Assembly (NCBI RefSeq): GCF_023923205.1
Contig: NZ_CP099490.1
Location: 3,472,001-3,536,000, forward strand
DNA: 64,000 bases
DNA from: Ornithinimicrobium cryptoxanthini
Lineage (GTDB): Bacteria; Actinomycetota; Actinomycetes; Actinomycetales; Dermatophilaceae
Direction of reading: 5' to 3'
Shown here: piece by piece, positions 41,640 through 51,027 of the stretch
How positions within the stretch are numbered: position 1 is the first letter of the stretch
Layout of the letters: the number at the start of each line of letters is the position of its first letter
Translations under genes and position numbers: made by a program
Notes under the pieces: model-generated
What the model saw: the letters and a program-made list of their open reading frames with translations, nothing else
The model's database searches: none
Told to the model about the DNA's origin: nothing

Positions 41640-43090
41640 CGGAACCCGGCCCTGGCCCTGCGGTCGCGCCGGTCCCGACGCTCCTGCCGCTCGCGCCGGC
41701 CCCGACGCAGGCCCTTGTCGGTGGGCGACGGCCCGTAGCCCTCGTAGTAGTAGCCGTAAGTGTTCGCAGAGTTGACCGGCTGTCGGTTCATCAGCAGCCC
41801 GAGGATCTTGGCGTCCACACTGTCCAGGATCTCCAGGGCTCGCGTCAACTGATGGCGGCGCACGATGCCGCTCCCAACGACCATGATCGTGCCGTCGACC
41901 ACCTTGGACAGGACGGCGGCGTCGGTCACCGGCAGCAGCGGCGGGGCGTCGATGAGAAGATACTCGAACCGATCCCTCAGCTCGGTCAGGAGCGTGCGCA
42001 TCGCCGGGCTGCCCAGCAGCTCGCTGGGGTTGGGCGGGACGGCACCGGCGCCGAGAGTCGTCAAGTGGCGGCCGTAGGGCTGGAGCACGTCATCCAGCGA
42101 GGCCTGACCGATGAGCACCGAGGTCAGCCCTGCGGCACCCTCCAGCCCCATGTACTCCAGCAGCTTCGGCCGGCGCAGGTCTGCCTCGATCACGCAAACC
42201 TCGGACCCCGCGGCAGCGAGAGTCAGTGCCAGGTTGAGCAGGGTCGTGGACTTGCCCTCCCCCGGCAGCGAGGAGGTGATCAGGAGCGACCGCGGCTGCT
42301 CGGCCGCGTCGAAGAACTGCAGGTTGGTCCGGATTGCCCGGAACGCCTCCGCCCGCGGGCTGTAGTCGGCGGCGTCCACCACCAACGGGATGCGCGCAGC
42401 CTCCTTGTCGAAGGCGATCCCGCCGATGACCGGGAGGTCGGCGATGCGTTCCAGGTCCGAGACGCTCCGGACCCGGGTGTCCAGCACTTCCCTCAGGACC
42501 GCGGCGGCGATGCCCAGCATCAGCCCGAGGCTGACGCCGAGGGCGAGGTTGCGGGACGGGTTCGGCAGGTCCGGTGTGCTCGGTGCCTGAGCAGGACGCA
42601 CCAGCGACGCCTTCACGGGGCTGGCGCCCTGGGCATCGGACCGTTCCAACTGGTCGATGGTCCGGGTGAACTGATCGGCTACGGCGTTAGCGATCTCGGC
42701 CGCCTGCTGGCTGTCCTCCCCGGAGACCGAGACGTTGATGAGCACCGTGTCGTCTGGGACGGCGGTGCTGATCCGGGCGGCCAGGTCTGCCGGATCATCA
42801 TCCAGCTCCAGGGTCTCGATCACCGGGTCCAGCACGACGGGCGCCGTCACCAGGTCCGCATACGTGGTGACCTGGCGGAAGGTGAACGAGCTCCCCTGCG
42901 CCAGGTCGGAGACGTTGCTCTGGGAGGTCGTCGAGATGAACAGCTGCGCCGTCGCACGGTAGGTGGGGTTGGTCAGCGCCGTGGCGGCCAGGGCGCCGCC
43001 GACACACACCACCAGCAGCAGCGCGACCCAGGGCCAGCGCCGCGTCAGAAGTCGCAGGTAGTCACCCAGGTCCACCAGCAGATCACCCAT
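41636..43090 (-). CDS. Wzz/Wzc-type polysaccharide tyrosine autokinase
   Basis: 484 residues, first gene of the leftward operon. Membrane helices near residues 20-40 and 180-200 enclose a chain-length domain with NVSDLAQGSSFTFRQVTTYA. Kinase motifs: PGEGKSTTL (Walker A) near 272, IEADLRRPKL (Walker A'), YLLIDAPPLLPVTDA (Walker B), then a tyrosine cluster TYGYYYEGYG near residue 455 and an Arg-rich tail. It is collinear with and similar to the autokinase at 34675, and probably a paralogue dedicated to the second polymer. Confidence 0.9.
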   Translation of the reverse strand: MGDLLVDLGDYLRLLTRRWPWVALLLVVCVGGALAATALTNPTYRATAQLFISTTSQSNVSDLAQGSSFTFRQVTTYADLVTAPVVLDPVIETLELDDDPADLAARISTAVPDDTVLINVSVSGEDSQQAAEIANAVADQFTRTIDQLERSDAQGASPVKASLVRPAQAPSTPDLPNPSRNLALGVSLGLMLGIAAAVLREVLDTRVRSVSDLERIADLPVIGGIAFDKEAARIPLVVDAADYSPRAEAFRAIRTNLQFFDAAEQPRSLLITSSLPGEGKSTTLLNLALTLAAAGSEVCVIEADLRRPKLLEYMGLEGAAGLTSVLIGQASLDDVLQPYGRHLTTLGAGAVPPNPSELLGSPAMRTLLTELRDRFEYLLIDAPPLLPVTDAAVLSKVVDGTIMVVGSGIVRRHQLTRALEILDSVDAKILGLLMNRQPVNSANTYGYYYEGYGPSPTDKGLRRGRRERQERRDRRDRRARAGFR

Positions 43091-43138
43091 CTCGGTCGTC
43101 TCAGGCGAAGACTAGTAGAAGAGCACTCTCGATCAGGC

Positions 43139-44440
43139 ATGATGGCGGTCGTGTCCCCCAGCCGTCTCGACCGTGGGTTCGCCCGAAACGCCGGGGCCCT
43201 TCTCCTCGGGCAGGCCGTGCGGGTGCCGATCACGGCCGTCTACTTCGTCGTGGCGACCCGTGCACTCGGCGTGGAGTCGTTTGGCCGGCTCGCGGCCGTG
43301 ACCGCGCTCATCATGATCGCCGCACCGTTCTCCGCCCTCGGCTCGGGCGCGCTGATCGTCAAGTACGGCGCCATCCAGCCAGAGACCACCGGTCGGTGGC
43401 TCGGTGCCGGACTCACGATGAGCGTGATCGGCGCGACGGTCGTCGGCATGCTCCTGCTGGTCTTCTCCCCAGTGCTGATCCCGGTCGGCACCGAACTGGC
43501 GGTCGTGGGCGGGCTCGTGCTGGCCGAGTTCGTCTGCGCCCGGGCGGCGGACCTGGCCTCGTCCGTCTTCGTCGCCCGCGAGCAGATGCACATCACCGCG
43601 TTCTGCCAGGTCCTGCTTCCCGCCCTCCGGCTCCTCGCCGTCGGGCTGCTTCTGCTCTCTTCCTCGCCGGTCAGCCTCCGGGCCTGGGTCGCGGCACTTG
43701 TGCTTAGCTCCTCGCTCTCCGGCGCCATCTGCCTCGCCCTCGCGGTGCGGGCGGTCGGGCGGCCCAGGTTCGGGCTGGCGCCGTTCCGTGGCCGCTGGCG
43801 GGAGGCCGCGCTCTTCAGCGTGGGGATCGGCGTGCAGGTCGCTCACAACGACATCGACAAGGTCATGCTCGGCCGGCTCGACGATCCGGCGGGCGTCGGC
43901 GTCTACGCCGCCGCCTACCGAGTCGTCGACACGGCGTGGTTGCCGATGCGGGCGGTGCTCGGCGCCGCGTGGCCGCGCCTCTTCCGGCACGCCCGCGGAG
44001 GACCGGGAGAGCTCCTGCCCTTCGTGCGCAAGGTCGCCCGGCCCTCCCTCCTCTACAGCACGGCGGTCGTCATCGTGATGGTCACCGCCGCCGGCGTGCT
44101 GGTGCCGCTGCTCGGCCAGTCGTATGCGGCGTCGGTACCGCTTCTGCGCGTCCTGGCGGTGGTCGTGCTGCTGCGCTGCCTGCACTATCTGCCCGCCGAT
44201 GTGCTCACCGGCATGGGCCGTCAAGGGGTGCGCACCGTCATCCAGGTGGCGGTGCTCGCCGCGAACATCGGTCTCAACCTTTGGCTCATCCCGACCTACG
44301 GGGTATGGGGTGCCGCCTGGGCGACGCTCGTGTGCGAGGGCGCCCTGGCCGTAGCGCTGTGGACCGCTCTGATCGTCGTGCTGCGCCGACTGCGCGGGGA
44401 ACCGGTGACGCCGGGGGGCGCCACGGGGGCGGCGCCATGA
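43139..44440 (+). CDS. Wzx-type polysaccharide flippase
   Basis: 433 residues with twelve or more hydrophobic helices. The start NAGALLLGQAVRVPITAVYF followed by VVATRALGVESFGRLAAVTA is the Wzx signature, and a helix near the middle reads VGIGVQVAHNDIDKVMLGRL. A double ATG opens the gene (43139 and 43142), with only a modest RBS. The frame stays open far upstream into the autokinase region, but that part has no coding character on this strand. First of five rightward genes; its stop overlaps the next start (ATGA). Confidence 0.87.
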   Translation: MMAVVSPSRLDRGFARNAGALLLGQAVRVPITAVYFVVATRALGVESFGRLAAVTALIMIAAPFSALGSGALIVKYGAIQPETTGRWLGAGLTMSVIGATVVGMLLLVFSPVLIPVGTELAVVGGLVLAEFVCARAADLASSVFVAREQMHITAFCQVLLPALRLLAVGLLLLSSSPVSLRAWVAALVLSSSLSGAICLALAVRAVGRPRFGLAPFRGRWREAALFSVGIGVQVAHNDIDKVMLGRLDDPAGVGVYAAAYRVVDTAWLPMRAVLGAAWPRLFRHARGGPGELLPFVRKVARPSLLYSTAVVIVMVTAAGVLVPLLGQSYAASVPLLRVLAVVVLLRCLHYLPADVLTGMGRQGVRTVIQVAVLAANIGLNLWLIPTYGVWGAAWATLVCEGALAVALWTALIVVLRRLRGEPVTPGGATGAAP

Positions 44441-45537
44441 CCGGGGCGCGCGCCTCCCTGCGGGTGACTTTCCTGGCCACGGTTCTCACCCCACGGCACG
44501 GCATGGAGCATGCCCTGCTGCGGCTGGCCACAGCGCTCGCGGAGCACCATACGGTGGAGATCCTGGTCCTGCACGACCCCGGACCGGTCGACGCGCCCAC
44601 GGTCACGGTCACGTCGCTGGACCGCGGGACCGAAAGCCGCACAAGGAGGGCTCTGCGCCAGCGGCTCCGGGCCGCGCGGCAGCAGGAGGTCGTCGTCGTG
44701 ACCGGGGTTTGGGCGGGCGCCCAGCTGCTTCTAGCCACCCCGTGGGCCTTCCGCTCTGCGGTGGCCTGGGAGCACTCACTCACACCGCAGCGCCTCGCCA
44801 GCGGGCGCCGGTTCCGACTTCGGGCGGAGACGGTGGCCCGGTGCTACCGGCTGTGTGCCGGCACGGTCAGTGTCAGCCCGGTGGTGGCCACGCTCCTCGA
44901 TGAGCGGTGGCGGGTCGACTCGACCGTGATCCCCAACCTCCTCGACCTGCCGGAACGCTCTCCTGGCCACCGACGCCACGATCGGGAAGCCACGACGGTC
45001 GAGCAGAGCGATGACCGAGGACCGGTCCGCCTGCTCGCGCTCGGCGAGGCCAAGCCGGTCAAGAACTACGACGTGCTCATCCGCGCTCTGCCACTCCTCG
45101 ACGTCGACTGGCGGCTGACGCTCGCGGGAGGCGGGACGCAGCAGCTCGAGCTCCGGGCGCTCGCCGACTCTCTGGGCGTCGGCGACCGGATCGAGTGGCT
45201 CGGCTTCGTGGCCGATCCAACACCGCTGTTGATCGGCAGCGACCTGCTCGTCCATCCCTCCGCCTCCGAGACCTTCGGATACGTCCTGCTCGAGGCTGCC
45301 GAGCAGTGGCTGCCCGTCGTCGCCACCGATGCCCCGGTGATGAACAGACTGGTGCCGGCCGTGGTGCCCGGCACGCTCACCACGGCCGATCCTCCCTCGC
45401 TGGCCGAGGCGATCGTCTCGACGCTGGCCAGGTCACCGCAGGTAGCCTCGGACCTCGTCGCCGCCGATGAGACACGGCGTCGCGAGTTCGACCGGGCGAA
45501 GGTGCTCGCTGCCTGGGAAGGAGTGCTGCATGGCTGA
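44437..45537 (+). CDS. GT4-family glycosyltransferase
   Basis: 366 residues from the ATG overlapping the flippase stop. N-terminal domain with TVLTPRHGMEHALLRLATAL; C-terminal domain with LLALGEAKPVKNYDVLIRAL, WRLTLAGGGTQQLELRAL and LLVHPSASETFGYVLLEAAE, which holds the E-x7-E donor-site motif. A retaining GT-B enzyme that adds one sugar in the second locus. Overlaps the next gene by 8 bases. Confidence 0.87.
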   Translation: MTGARASLRVTFLATVLTPRHGMEHALLRLATALAEHHTVEILVLHDPGPVDAPTVTVTSLDRGTESRTRRALRQRLRAARQQEVVVVTGVWAGAQLLLATPWAFRSAVAWEHSLTPQRLASGRRFRLRAETVARCYRLCAGTVSVSPVVATLLDERWRVDSTVIPNLLDLPERSPGHRRHDREATTVEQSDDRGPVRLLALGEAKPVKNYDVLIRALPLLDVDWRLTLAGGGTQQLELRALADSLGVGDRIEWLGFVADPTPLLIGSDLLVHPSASETFGYVLLEAAEQWLPVVATDAPVMNRLVPAVVPGTLTTADPPSLAEAIVSTLARSPQVASDLVAADETRRREFDRAKVLAAWEGVLHG

Positions 45538-46588
45538 CGATCGGCCGGCCGCTAAGGTGCGGGTCAGCGCGATCCTGCCCGTCCGCGACCCAGGTCCCGG
45601 CCTGGGTCCTGCCCTCGAGGCCGTCCGGACCAGCCTGTCCGTCCAGGACGAGCTCATCGTTGTCGACGATGGCTCCACGGACGGCACCGACGTCGTGCTG
45701 CGGAACACGGACTTGCGCGGCCTCCCGACGACCGTGCTGACGGGCGTTGGCGCAGGGGTCGGGGCGGCCCGCAACCTGGGACTGGCCCAGGCCCGTGGCG
45801 AGATGGTGTGGTTCGTCGACTGGGACGACCGGTGGGACCCCAGCATCATCGGGCTCCTGTATGCCGCACGCGTGGCATCGGGCGCTCCTGTCGTGGGCTG
45901 CGGCGCCGATCTGGTCGACGCCCGGGGGCGCCGGCTCGAGATGCTCGGGACCGTCGACCGCCCCACGCTGCTCACCGGTGGCCAGATCGGCGTGGCGATC
46001 CTGGACGGACGGATCCGCGGCTATCTCTGGAACAAGCTGTTCGCGCGCGACATCCTCGGAGAGGCGCCCTTCCCGGCGTACCAGACCCGGTCTGACTTCG
46101 CGGGGTCGGCCGAGCTGATGGCACGCCTGCCCTCGGTCTACCTGCTGCCCAACATCCTGTTCCACCACGTCCAGCGCCCTGGTTCCGTGACTACCTCGCA
46201 GCATCCGACCCTGGATACCCTGAGGCGGTCGCTGCACATCGGGGAGCGGGTCGCCGAGGCGGCTCGGACCCACCCTGACGGGCGTGCGGACGAAGGGACC
46301 GTCCATGCGGCCCTGCGCGAGTTCCGGTATCGGGAGTGGCACCTGGCGGTCGCGGGCACGGCCATGCGAGCACCGCTCGACCCAGCCACCCGGTCGGAGT
46401 GGCTGCGGCTTGCCCTGGACGGCGCTCTGCTGCGACACGTTCCGCATCTCCTGCGTCGGGATCCTGTGCTCGCCGCGCGAGCGGCGGTGCTCGCGACGGC
46501 CGGTCGGCACTACCCGGCCGTGTATTGGTCCGTCGTCCGTCTCCGCGCGGGCATGCGACGGCTGACCGATCGGGGTGCGCCCGAGTGA
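45530..46588 (+). CDS. GT2-family glycosyltransferase
   Basis: 352 residues from the ATG at 45530 with AAGGAG 7 bases upstream. GT-A fold: VSAILPVRDPGPGLGPALEA, LIVVDDGSTDGTDVVL, ARNLGLAQARGEMVWFVDWD with the metal-binding D-W-D-D (usually DxD), then a helical C-terminal part. It is probably an inverting transferase and the only GT2 of the cluster. The stop overlaps the next GTG (GTGA). Confidence 0.87.
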   Translation: MADDRPAAKVRVSAILPVRDPGPGLGPALEAVRTSLSVQDELIVVDDGSTDGTDVVLRNTDLRGLPTTVLTGVGAGVGAARNLGLAQARGEMVWFVDWDDRWDPSIIGLLYAARVASGAPVVGCGADLVDARGRRLEMLGTVDRPTLLTGGQIGVAILDGRIRGYLWNKLFARDILGEAPFPAYQTRSDFAGSAELMARLPSVYLLPNILFHHVQRPGSVTTSQHPTLDTLRRSLHIGERVAEAARTHPDGRADEGTVHAALREFRYREWHLAVAGTAMRAPLDPATRSEWLRLALDGALLRHVPHLLRRDPVLAARAAVLATAGRHYPAVYWSVVRLRAGMRRLTDRGAPE

Positions 46589-47718
46589 GAGCCCTGCTGC
46601 TGACGAACATCTACCCCACCCGGGCCACGCCCACCGGAGCGACCTTCATCCGCTCCCGGCTCCGGGCGCTGGCCGACCTCGAGACTGAGATCGTGCCGAT
46701 GGCTGTGTGGCCGACGTGGACCACCGCCGCCACAGTGGTCCGAGCTCCGTTCCGGAGGGCGGAAGAGGGCCCTCCGGTCGAACCCTTCCTGCCCGTCACG
46801 GCGCCGCTTGGGCCGGGGCAGGCTCTGCGTCGTCGCCTGGAGAGCCGCGCCGGCCGGCGGTGGCTCGACGACATCACTGCCCAAGTCCTGGCGCACCGGG
46901 CGGGTCCGGTGGACGTCGTGCACGCGCACGGGATGTACGACCTACCGGCCGGACTGGTCGCCATGAGGGTGGCCGACCGGCTGGACGTTCCTTACGTCGT
47001 CTCCATGCACGGCACCGACGTCAACGAGGTGATGCCGCGGCGGCGGCAGTTCTACTCTCAGGTCCTGATGGGGGCGTCCGCCACGATCTATGTCAGTGCC
47101 GCCCTCCGGGACCGGTCGCACAGTCTGACCGTGACGCATCCGCAGGCGCACGTCATACCTAACGGGGTCGACCCGGCGACTTTCACTCCCGGGGCTCGGG
47201 CGACGGTGCCCACGGTCCTCTACGTCGGCAACCTCGAGCCAGTCAAGGGCGTCGACCGTCTGCCGACCGTCTGGACCCACGTCCGTGCCGAGATACCGTC
47301 CGCACGGCTCGTCGTGGTCGGCACCGGATCCCTCCTGGCGCGGATCCGGCGGGGGCTCGACGACCAGTCCGTGTCCTTTCTCGGCCGGCTGGACCCTGCC
47401 TGCGTCGCACGGGAGATGGCACGGGCCCACGTGCTTGTCCTCCCCAGCCGGGGCGAGGGATGGCCCACCGTGATCATGGAGGCCTACGCCACCGGCACGC
47501 CGGTCGTCGCGACTGCCGTGGGAGGCGTCGCGGAGGCAATCGTGGAGCCGGACCACCTGGTCCCCGACGGTCCGGGCCTCGAGGAGAGGCTGGCGCAGGC
47601 GGTCGTCCGGGTGCTGCGGGCCGCGGAGGGCAGCCGCCCAGAGCTGATCGAGGCGGCGCGGCCCCACACCTGGCCGCAGGTCGCCGCGCGCGAGCTCGAG
47701 GTCTACCGGTCCTGCTGA
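46585..47718 (+). CDS. GT4-family glycosyltransferase
   Basis: 377 residues from the GTG overlapping the previous stop. NIYPTRATPTGATFIRSRLR, VHAHGMYDLPAGLVAMRVA and VVSMHGTDVNEVMPRRRQFY in the N-terminal half; VLYVGNLEPVKGVDRLPTVW and VLVLPSRGEGWPTVIMEAYA with the E-x7-E motif in the C-terminal half. Typical retaining GT-B enzyme. Fourth gene of the rightward operon. Confidence 0.88.
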   Translation: MRALLLTNIYPTRATPTGATFIRSRLRALADLETEIVPMAVWPTWTTAATVVRAPFRRAEEGPPVEPFLPVTAPLGPGQALRRRLESRAGRRWLDDITAQVLAHRAGPVDVVHAHGMYDLPAGLVAMRVADRLDVPYVVSMHGTDVNEVMPRRRQFYSQVLMGASATIYVSAALRDRSHSLTVTHPQAHVIPNGVDPATFTPGARATVPTVLYVGNLEPVKGVDRLPTVWTHVRAEIPSARLVVVGTGSLLARIRRGLDDQSVSFLGRLDPACVAREMARAHVLVLPSRGEGWPTVIMEAYATGTPVVATAVGGVAEAIVEPDHLVPDGPGLEERLAQAVVRVLRAAEGSRPELIEAARPHTWPQVAARELEVYRSC

Positions 47719-47764
47719 GAGCCTGGACGACCGCCGCCCACCGGGGTCCACTAGTGTCACGCGT

Positions 47765-48883
47765 GTGGCCACTCACGCTGCTCCTCGACGGCGCAGAGCA
47801 CTGACGATCGCCACCGTTTCGCGGAGCCTGGCGCTGCAGAGCCCCGAGGGGTGGCAGATCCTGCGCGAGCGCGGCTACAACATCACCTTCGCCGCGGCCC
47901 GCGACGCCTGGACGGCGTCACTGCTCACCCCCGGAAGCGTCTACCACGAGATCCGTGCCGAGCGGAGCCTGCGCCCGCGCGTGGTGCTCGAACTCGCCGC
48001 CGGGCTACGCGCCCTGAGCCGTCAGGAGTGGGACCTGGTGCAGATCCAGTCGCCGATCATCTCGGTCCTCTGGCGGCTCGTCGCGACCGGCCGTTCCCGG
48101 CGGCGCACCGTCTACGTCGTGCACGGCTTCCACTTCCAGTCCGGGGAGCGGGGCCTCCGTGCCCAAGCCGTCCGACTCCTCGAGGCGGCTCTGGCGCACC
48201 GCACGCTGGCGCTGGCGACGGTGAGCGCGGCAGACCACCGCTTCGTCCGCAGCCTGCCACGACTGCTCCACCCGAAGCTGCTGGTCGCCCTGCCGGGGGC
48301 CGGGGTGCCGGTCGACACGTATGCCGCCCTCAACCTCCCCCGGGAGGGTTCCTCGCCCAGCGCCTACGCGCTCTTCGTCGGCGACCTGAACGCCAACAAG
48401 GACCCGATGTGCGCCGTCGCGGCCGTCGAGGAGTGCCGTCGCCGGGGCCGGCCCCTGGAGCTGACCGTGATCGGCGAGGGACATCTTGCGGACGACATTC
48501 GGACGGCGACCCGCACGCGCCCGTGGCTGCACCTCGTCGACCGGACGCGGGCTATCCCGTCGTGGATGGCCCACGCCCAGGTGTTGCTCGCCCCGAGCTA
48601 TCGAGAGGGCGTGCCGAGGGTCATCATCGAGGCCCTGGCCGCCGGCACACCCGTGGTCGCGAGGCGCAACCGTGGATCCGTCGAGCTCCTGGCCGGCGGC
48701 CTCGGCGAGATCCTGCCCACCGATGATCCGCAGGCCTGGGCCGACGCCGTCGAGCACGTCCTGGACGCACCTGCTGACACCGTAGCGATGCGGGAGAGGG
48801 CAGAGGCTTACGGACTCGACCGCTTCCGGTCCGCCTACTCGGATCTGGTGACGCAGATGGAGAGCAAGCGGTCCCTGCTCTAG
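47765..48883 (+). CDS. GT4-family glycosyltransferase
   Basis: 372 residues, GTG start. VARPRKP-like basic start, then VSRSLALQSPEGWQILRERG and VVHGFHFQSGERGLRAQAVR, as in the capsular GT4 enzymes that open with a long loop. C-terminal donor domain: LFVGDLNANKDPMCAVAAVE and LLAPSYREGVPRVIIEALAA with E-x7-E. The GFHF motif replaces the usual GxHG. Last gene of the second polysaccharide locus; its stop overlaps that of the convergent ATP-grasp gene by a few bases. Confidence 0.86.
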   Translation: MATHAAPRRRRALTIATVSRSLALQSPEGWQILRERGYNITFAAARDAWTASLLTPGSVYHEIRAERSLRPRVVLELAAGLRALSRQEWDLVQIQSPIISVLWRLVATGRSRRRTVYVVHGFHFQSGERGLRAQAVRLLEAALAHRTLALATVSAADHRFVRSLPRLLHPKLLVALPGAGVPVDTYAALNLPREGSSPSAYALFVGDLNANKDPMCAVAAVEECRRRGRPLELTVIGEGHLADDIRTATRTRPWLHLVDRTRAIPSWMAHAQVLLAPSYREGVPRVIIEALAAGTPVVARRNRGSVELLAGGLGEILPTDDPQAWADAVEHVLDAPADTVAMRERAEAYGLDRFRSAYSDLVTQMESKRSLL

Positions 48884-50133
48884 CCGGCGGACTGATGCAG
48901 GTTGTGCTGGTCCTTGACCCACAGCCCGACCAGACCGCGGAAGTGCGCGAGGAACTTCTCGTGCTCGTGGGCGGGATAGGTCGAGCGGACCGTGTCGAGC
49001 AGGATCTTGTCGAAGCCGTCGGAGTCAACCCACTCCAGCACCGCCTCGGGCAGGTGGGCCAGGTGCTTCTCGCAGAACTCCCAGTAGCGGTCGGTGTCGA
49101 AGTGCGCGTCAGCGAGCGTGCGGTAGCCCTCCATCTTGGCCTGGTAGTCCAACGACTCGTCGTCCGCGATCTCGTAGTAGCGCCGCGTCTCCAGGTCCAC
49201 CGTGGCCGGCCGGTTGGTGGCCAGCGCGAAGACCGACCACCGCACCAGCGCCGTGATCGCCCACGGGAAGTAGTAGTGCAACGAGGTGACCGCCACGTCC
49301 GGGCACGCGTTGGCATAGTCGATCGGGTGGACCTCGTTGCCCGCGACCAGCATCTCCGCGGAGTTGAACTCCCAGCCGAAGAACGCGTTGACCACCTTGG
49401 ACACCGTCTCAGCCTCCCACCCAGCCTGCTCGGACAGGAAGTCGTGCGTCACGGCATACCGGTTGTGCATCGGTTGTTCGGGACGGAAGTCCATCACCAT
49501 CGTCTCCGGACCGATCGACAGGGCGCGGGCGAACTTGTCATAGTCCACCGTCGCCTGCAGGTGCATCAGCATCTCGCCGGACTCGTCATACGACTTGTGC
49601 AGCCCCGCCTTGTCATCCACCCGCGAGACCCCACGCCACCCGCCACCGTCAAACGGCTTCATATACATCGGGTAGCCGACCTCTTCAGCGATCGCGTCCA
49701 GGTCGAACCGGTCGTTGTACTTCGCCGAGGTGTAGGCCCAGCGCACGTTGTCCACCGGGTTCTTGTAGGGCACCAGCACCGTCTTGGGGATCTTCATGCC
49801 GAGGCGCAACATCGCGCAGTAGGCACTGTGCTTCTCCATCGACTGGAACGTGAACGGGCTGTTGAGCAGATAGGTGTCGTTCATCAGCGCGGCCTTCTTG
49901 AGCCACTCGCGCGGGTGGTAGTACCAGTAGGCGAGGCGGTCGATCACCAGGCCAGGGTCCACCGGGTCGGTCAGGTCGAACGGTGAGATCCGCAGCCGCT
50001 CGGAGGTGATCTCGACCGACTCACCGCCGACCTTCAGCGGTCCGACGAGGCCGAGGATCGACTCGAACGCACGGGGCCAGTCCTCCTCGGCACCGAGGAG
50101 CAGACCGATCAGCGGGGGGCGCTTGGCAACCAT
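48880..50133 (-). CDS. ATP-grasp family protein (RimK-like ligase, substrate unknown)
   Basis: 417 residues. LMNDTYLLNSPFTFQSMEKH (pre-ATP-grasp/linker), LRLGMKIPKTVLVPYKNP, AEEVGYPMYMKPFDGGGWRG with the ATP-binding Lys and glycine-rich loop, LMHLQATVDYDKFARALSIG with a YDKF signature, and GWEFNSAEMLVAGNEVHPID, YANACPD with the metal-binding Asn. ATP-grasp enzymes join a carboxylate, through acyl phosphate, to an amine or thiol. The N-terminal and C-terminal parts (residues 300-417) are unlike the well-known ligases. It follows the esterase gene by 18 bases. Confidence 0.82.
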   Translation of the reverse strand: MVAKRPPLIGLLLGAEEDWPRAFESILGLVGPLKVGGESVEITSERLRISPFDLTDPVDPGLVIDRLAYWYYHPREWLKKAALMNDTYLLNSPFTFQSMEKHSAYCAMLRLGMKIPKTVLVPYKNPVDNVRWAYTSAKYNDRFDLDAIAEEVGYPMYMKPFDGGGWRGVSRVDDKAGLHKSYDESGEMLMHLQATVDYDKFARALSIGPETMVMDFRPEQPMHNRYAVTHDFLSEQAGWEAETVSKVVNAFFGWEFNSAEMLVAGNEVHPIDYANACPDVAVTSLHYYFPWAITALVRWSVFALATNRPATVDLETRRYYEIADDESLDYQAKMEGYRTLADAHFDTDRYWEFCEKHLAHLPEAVLEWVDSDGFDKILLDTVRSTYPAHEHEKFLAHFRGLVGLWVKDQHNLHQSAG

Positions 50134-50151
50134 GCTGGCAACCTATCGCGA

Positions 50152-50898
50152 TCAGCAGAATCTCGGCAGGTGATAGGCGATTTGCTTGCGCCACCACGGC
50201 CAGTCGTGGGCCGAGTCGTGGCCCCAGATGTCGAGCTGGTGCGGGACCCCCTTGTCGGCGAGCACGTCGGCGAGCGCACGGGCGCCGGGCAGCGACTTGG
50301 TGGGGTGCACCTCGAAGGCCCCCTCACCCACGACGATCAGGACCTGGACCGCGCTGCGCAGCCACTGCAGGTGGTCTCCGGACGCACCGGCCACATAGGC
50401 CAGGGGATTGTTGAGGTATGTCGCCTCGCCGGTCTCCCCCCAGCCGCGCCAGGAGGTGGGGTCGAAGTTGCCGGACAACGAGATCGCGACCGGGAAGAGG
50501 TCGGCGCGCTTGAGGGCGAAGTTGACCGCGTGGTAGCCGCCCATGCTGCAGCCCGTCGTCACGATGCCCTGGTGGCCGGGTGAGTCGGCGTCGATCATCG
50601 GCACGACGTGGTTGAGGATCCAGTTCTCATAGATCCGGTGCCGGTGGGCGCGGTCCTCGGTGGGCAGCGAGTAGTTCGACCAGGACAGGTGGTCGAAGGA
50701 GTCGACGGCATAGAGCTTGATGCGGCCCTCCTCGACCAGGCTGCGCACCGCCTCGACCATGCCGCTGTTCTCGTAGTCCCACGCGCGCCCCGCCTCGGAG
50801 GGGAAGGCGATGACCGGGCGACCGAAGTGGCCGTAGCGGATCACCGTGCCCGGGTGGTCCAGGCCCTCCGCGTTGATCTCGACCTGCTCCCTGTCCAT
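50152..50898 (-). CDS. Alpha/beta-hydrolase esterase, partner of the ATP-grasp gene
   Basis: 248 residues from the ATG at 50898, with GGGAGG 6 bases upstream; longer in-frame starts lack an RBS. A Figueras-type esterase pattern: GTVIRYGHFGRPVIAFPSEA, the nucleophile in TTGCSMGGYHAVNFALKRAD, and the catalytic His in IWGHDSAHDWPWWRKQ. No signal peptide, so cytoplasmic. Genes for such esterases placed directly ahead of an ATP-grasp gene suggest a shared pathway in which one enzyme forms and the other cleaves an ester or amide. The substrate is unknown. Confidence 0.8.
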   Translation of the reverse strand: MDREQVEINAEGLDHPGTVIRYGHFGRPVIAFPSEAGRAWDYENSGMVEAVRSLVEEGRIKLYAVDSFDHLSWSNYSLPTEDRAHRHRIYENWILNHVVPMIDADSPGHQGIVTTGCSMGGYHAVNFALKRADLFPVAISLSGNFDPTSWRGWGETGEATYLNNPLAYVAGASGDHLQWLRSAVQVLIVVGEGAFEVHPTKSLPGARALADVLADKGVPHQLDIWGHDSAHDWPWWRKQIAYHLPRFC

Positions 50899-51027
50899 CG
50901 TTGCCTCCCGGCGGTAGGTTCCTGGCAAAGCCAACCACACCGGGGCGTGCGTCGGAAGGTCGCAGGGTGCGAAAGATACATCTGCAGGATGACGCGCGAG
51001 CCGGGGACCACGAGAGAAGGTATTGAC

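Noticed and set aside
41486-43138. Long open frame on the plus strand running into the flippase gene
   Set aside because: It lies opposite the tyrosine autokinase, whose motifs are unmistakable. The plus-strand reading is low-complexity Arg/Gln/His text with no motif until the flippase start at 43139.
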